In this document: in pieces, positions 6,376 to 8,067 of the stretch
How positions within the stretch are numbered: the stretch's first letter is position 1
Layout of the letters: every line of letters starts with the position of its first letter
Assembly (NCBI GenBank): GCA_964550935.1
Contig: CAZKBB010000082.1
Span: forward strand, 1 to 8,067
Length of the DNA stretch: 8,067 bases
Origin: JBCBSP01 sp964550935
GTDB taxonomy: Bacteria > Pseudomonadota > Alphaproteobacteria > Caulobacterales > Maricaulaceae
Direction of reading: 5' to 3'
Notes under the pieces: generated by a model
The model's input: the letters and a program-made list of their open reading frames with translations, nothing else
Database searches by the model: none
Told to the model about the DNA's origin: nothing
Translations under genes and position numbers: made by a program

Positions 6376-6843
6376 TCAAAGCCGCCGGATCAGCCCGTCC
6401 ACGCCCCTCTCGATGAGGTCCAGCGCCCGCTCGAAATCGGCCGGCTCGCCATAATAGGGGTCGGGCACGTCGGTTCCCGCAAGCCCCACCGACCAGTCCA
6501 GAAGAAGCGAGATCGGGCGCTCGCGCAGCCGGCGCGCGTCGCGCGCTGTGACGAGCCAGCGCTTGTGCCCCGCGTCGAGCGCGATCAGCTGGTCGAAGCG
6601 GTCGAAGTCGGCGTTGTCAAAGCAGCGCGCGCGATGGCCGTTCAGATCATAGCCGCGCGCGGCGCCCGCCTCGAGCGCGCGCGGGTCGGCCGGCTCTCCG
6701 GCGTGCCAGTCGCCGGTGCCGCAGCTTTCCACCTCCACCGCCTTGGCGCGCCGCTCGGCGTGAGCGCGCGCAACCGCCTCGGCCATGGGCGAGCGGCAGA
6801 TATTCCCGGTGCACACGAACAAGAGGCGATGGGTCTTCGGCAT
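6376..6843 (-). CDS. Low-molecular-weight protein-tyrosine phosphatase
   Basis: Cytosolic phosphatase of the LMW-PTP family, which removes phosphate from tyrosine. Members include regulators of exopolysaccharide tyrosine kinases and arsenate-reductase relatives. The 155-residue protein has the P-loop near its N-terminus: FVCTGNICRSPMAE (9-22), with nucleophile Cys11, Arg17 and Ser18. SCGTGDWHAGEPADPRA (40-56) and GHRAR (69-73) are family-typical. The general-acid loop DVPDPYYG (125-132) holds Asp128, and the two tyrosines of the DPYYG form mark a true LMW-PTP rather than an arsenate reductase. Length is normal. The ATG at 6843-6841 has no clear Shine-Dalgarno and no better start is available. 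It lies upstream of the EEP gene on the same strand with a 61-bp gap, so the two may be cotranscribed. No kinase or polysaccharide gene is visible to suggest a substrate. Confidence 0.94.
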   Translation of the reverse strand: MPKTHRLLFVCTGNICRSPMAEAVARAHAERRAKAVEVESCGTGDWHAGEPADPRALEAGAARGYDLNGHRARCFDNADFDRFDQLIALDAGHKRWLVTARDARRLRERPISLLLDWSVGLAGTDVPDPYYGEPADFERALDLIERGVDGLIRRL

Positions 6844-6871
6844 GGCGCCACGCTAACGCGGATGGCGAAAC

Positions 6872-6901
6872 GATGCAGCGCCGCCGCGCAGACACGGTGA
6901 A
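6872..6901 (-). promoter_or_regulatory. Weak candidate promoter for the phosphatase-EEP genes
   Basis: On the - strand, TTCACCG (6901-6895) and GCTGCATC (6879-6872) resemble the Caulobacter-type consensus TTGACGS and GCTANAWC at 5 of 7 and 7 of 8 positions. The 15-base spacer is one longer than usual. The leader to the ATG at 6843 would be about 20 bases. It is the best match in the short unique stretch between repeat copy B and the gene, but could be chance. Confidence 0.25.
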
Positions 6902-6926
6902 CGCGCGGTTGTCTTTGAGGGCCCCG

Positions 6927-7034
6927 CCTGAATTCCCGGCCGAGCCGAAGGCGAACGCCAGGACCTCAGCGCGGAAGGGCGCAGACTCTCAACGAGGTCC
7001 CGGATCTCCGCTGCGCTTCGTCCGGGAATTCAGG
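6927..7034. repeat. Palindromic intergenic repeat, copy B
   Basis: Second copy of the element, with perfect 13-bp terminal inverted repeats: cctgaattcccgg (6927-6939) and ccgggaattcagg (7022-7034). The two outermost bases extend past the shared 106-bp core at 6928-7033. Each end contains GAATTC. The left half is a few bases shorter than in A and C and differs in sequence, with ggc/gcc around gaac in place of the gcggc hairpin. The right half (cgaggtcccggatctccg onward) is nearly identical to copy A. It lies between gyrB and the phosphatase gene, 11 bp from copy C and in the same orientation. Confidence 0.87.
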
Positions 7035-7044
7035 AAACGCTCAA

Positions 7045-7155
7045 CTGAACTCCCGGCCAAGCGGCGGCGCCGCGCAGAGCCGGGACCTCAGCGCGGTCGG
7101 GCGCAGACTCTCAACGAGGTCCCGGACCGGCGCTTTGCCCCGTCCGGGAATTCAG
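7045..7155. repeat. Palindromic intergenic repeat, copy C
   Basis: Third copy, 111 bp, ending three bases from the gyrB stop codon. Ends are ctgaactcccgg (7045-7056) and ccgggaattcag (7144-7155), one mismatch. Internal arms are cleaner than in copy A: ccgggacctc and gaggtcccgg are a perfect 10-bp inverted pair, and the right arm tcccggac/gtccggga extends to 8 bp. The apical part of the right arm differs from A and B. As RNA from gyrB it would fold strongly right after the stop, so a role in 3'-end formation or stability is possible. No T-run is present. Confidence 0.87.
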
Positions 7156-7158
7156 GTG

Positions 7159-8067
7159 TTACACATCCACTTCCGCTTCCAGCGCGAACTCCTGGATGAA
7201 GTCGCGGCGCGGCTCCACGAGGTCGCCCATGAGCTTTGTGAAGAGCTCGTCGGCGGTGTCGGCCTCGTTGACCGAGACGCGCAGCAGCGAGCGGGCTTCG
7301 GGGTCGAGCGTGGTCTCCCAGAGCTGATCCGGGTTCATCTCGCCAAGCCCTTTGTAGCGCTGGATTTTCAGCCCCTTAGCGCCGGCCTTGGTGACCGCGT
7401 CCACAAGGCCCCAGGGGCCGTAGACCACGGTGGATTCGCTTTTGCGGATGAAGGCGGCCGGACCCTGATAGTCCTCGGCGACGTTCAGCGCGCGCTCTTG
7501 GAGCCGCTTCGCGTCGGGGCTCTCAAGCAGTTTCGCGTCGAGCACGACCGTCTCGGTGACGCCGCGCACTTCGCGTTTGACCACCAGGGCGCCTTCCGGC
7601 GCGACCGTGCCGGCCCAGCCGTCTTCGCCCTCGTCGGAGGCGCGCGCGAGCCGCTCGGCCACGCGGTCCGCGCTCGCCTGATTCGCATCCGGATTGAGCG
7701 CGCCTTCCAGCGCGGCGGCCTCCAGAGCGAAGGCGGGCGCGCGCGCGGTGAGCCGGTCGAGCGAGAGCACCACGCCGCGCGCGGCCTTGACCCGTGCGGC
7801 GAGGTCCTGGCCCGTGATGGTGGAACCGTCGGCGAGCTCCACATGGGCCTCCTCGCAGCCCTCCTCGATCAGGAAGGCGTCCATCTCGGCCTGGTCGGTG
7901 AGATAGCGCTCCGACTTGCCGCGGCTGACTTTGTAGAGCGGCGGCTGGGCGATGTAGAGATGGCCGCGCTCGATCAACTCGGGCATCTGCCGGTAAAAGA
8001 AGGTCAACAGCAGCGTGCGGATGTGCGCGCCGTCCACGTCGGCGTCGGTCATGATGACGACCTTGTG
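7159..8067 (-). CDS. gyrB: DNA gyrase subunit B, C-terminal 302 residues (runs off right edge)
   Basis: ATPase subunit of the type II topoisomerase that introduces negative supercoils with GyrA. The visible part begins inside the TOPRIM domain with HKVVIMTDADVDGAHIRTLL, holding the metal-binding DxD, and continues LTFFYRQMPELIERGHLYIAQPPLYK. The C-terminal signature LKIQRYKGLGEMNPDQLWE, then TLDPEARSLL and LMGDLVEPRRDFIQEFALEAEVDV, ends in a TAA at 7161-7159. QRYKGLGEMNPDQLW and LMGD.VEPRR.FI are GyrB-type; ParE normally has a different motif here, so gyrB is preferred. Between TOPRIM and this tail lies an acidic, alanine-rich segment of about 130 residues (starting near FLIEEGCEEAHVEL), an insert region typical of gram-negative GyrB. 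The ATPase and transducer domains, roughly 500 residues, lie outside the window. Repeat copy C begins three bases past the stop. Confidence 0.95.
   Translation of the reverse strand, partial: HKVVIMTDADVDGAHIRTLLLTFFYRQMPELIERGHLYIAQPPLYKVSRGKSERYLTDQAEMDAFLIEEGCEEAHVELADGSTITGQDLAARVKAARGVVLSLDRLTARAPAFALEAAALEGALNPDANQASADRVAERLARASDEGEDGWAGTVAPEGALVVKREVRGVTETVVLDAKLLESPDAKRLQERALNVAEDYQGPAAFIRKSESTVVYGPWGLVDAVTKAGAKGLKIQRYKGLGEMNPDQLWETTLDPEARSLLRVSVNEADTADELFTKLMGDLVEPRRDFIQEFALEAEVDV

Larger units (their letters stand above)
6844..7158. other. 315-bp non-coding gap between gyrB and the phosphatase gene
   Basis: About 70% of this gap is repeat copies B and C. The remainder is an 84-bp stretch (6844-6927) that should hold the phosphatase promoter, an 11-bp spacer between the repeats, and 3 bp next to the gyrB stop. 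Reading frames crossing it are open only because of high GC and lack recognisable protein features. Confidence 0.75.

Noticed and set aside
5322..6416. 364-codon + strand frame across the EEP gene
   Set aside because: Antisense to a gene with a full EEP motif set; no recognisable domain of its own.
6873..7199. 108-codon + strand frame across the two repeats
   Set aside because: It is simply open through the palindromic repeats and overlaps the end of gyrB; no ribosome site and no protein features.
7159..8067. parE (topoisomerase IV) in place of gyrB
   Set aside because: The QRYKGLGEMNPDQLW motif and the LMGD.VEPRR.FI tail are those of GyrB.

Overview
This is a GC-rich, densely coded chromosomal window that looks alphaproteobacterial. 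The gyrB C-terminus, the gap sequence and a good match to the Caulobacter-type housekeeping promoter upstream of gap suggest the Caulobacterales/Maricaulales/Hyphomonadaceae side. That placement is inference from sequence style, not a database result. I see no rRNA, tRNA, CRISPR array, transposase or phage gene.

Layout. At the left edge is the N-terminal 60% of gap (glyceraldehyde-3-phosphate dehydrogenase), read leftward and leaving the window. Divergent from it, on the + strand, is sqdB (UDP-sulfoquinovose synthase). It is followed by a DUF1800 gene, a Tat-exported DUF1501 gene and a small PIN-like DUF5615 gene. The last three are spaced by 30 and 43 bp and are probably cotranscribed. DUF1800 starts 101 bp after sqdB, behind a long hairpin. 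On the - strand, converging on this group, lie a low-molecular-weight protein-tyrosine phosphatase gene and, 61 bp after it, an endonuclease/exonuclease/phosphatase (EEP) family gene. The C-terminal part of gyrB enters from the right edge, also on the - strand.

Three copies of one palindromic element of about 106-111 bp fill the two largest gaps on the right side. One sits between the convergent DUF5615 and EEP genes. Two lie in tandem between the end of gyrB and the phosphatase gene. They have terminal inverted repeats and encode nothing.

How the genes relate. gap and gyrB are housekeeping genes. sqdB makes the head-group donor for sulfolipid, but no sulfoquinovosyltransferase is visible nearby. 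DUF1800 and DUF1501 form a conserved pair of unknown function; only DUF1501 has an export signal. The most unusual signal is at RNA level: the Shine-Dalgarno sequences of DUF1800 and EEP, and less strongly DUF1501, lie inside predicted hairpins just before their start codons. The window does not show an obvious new defence or biosynthetic system. The best leads are these hairpins and the repeat family.
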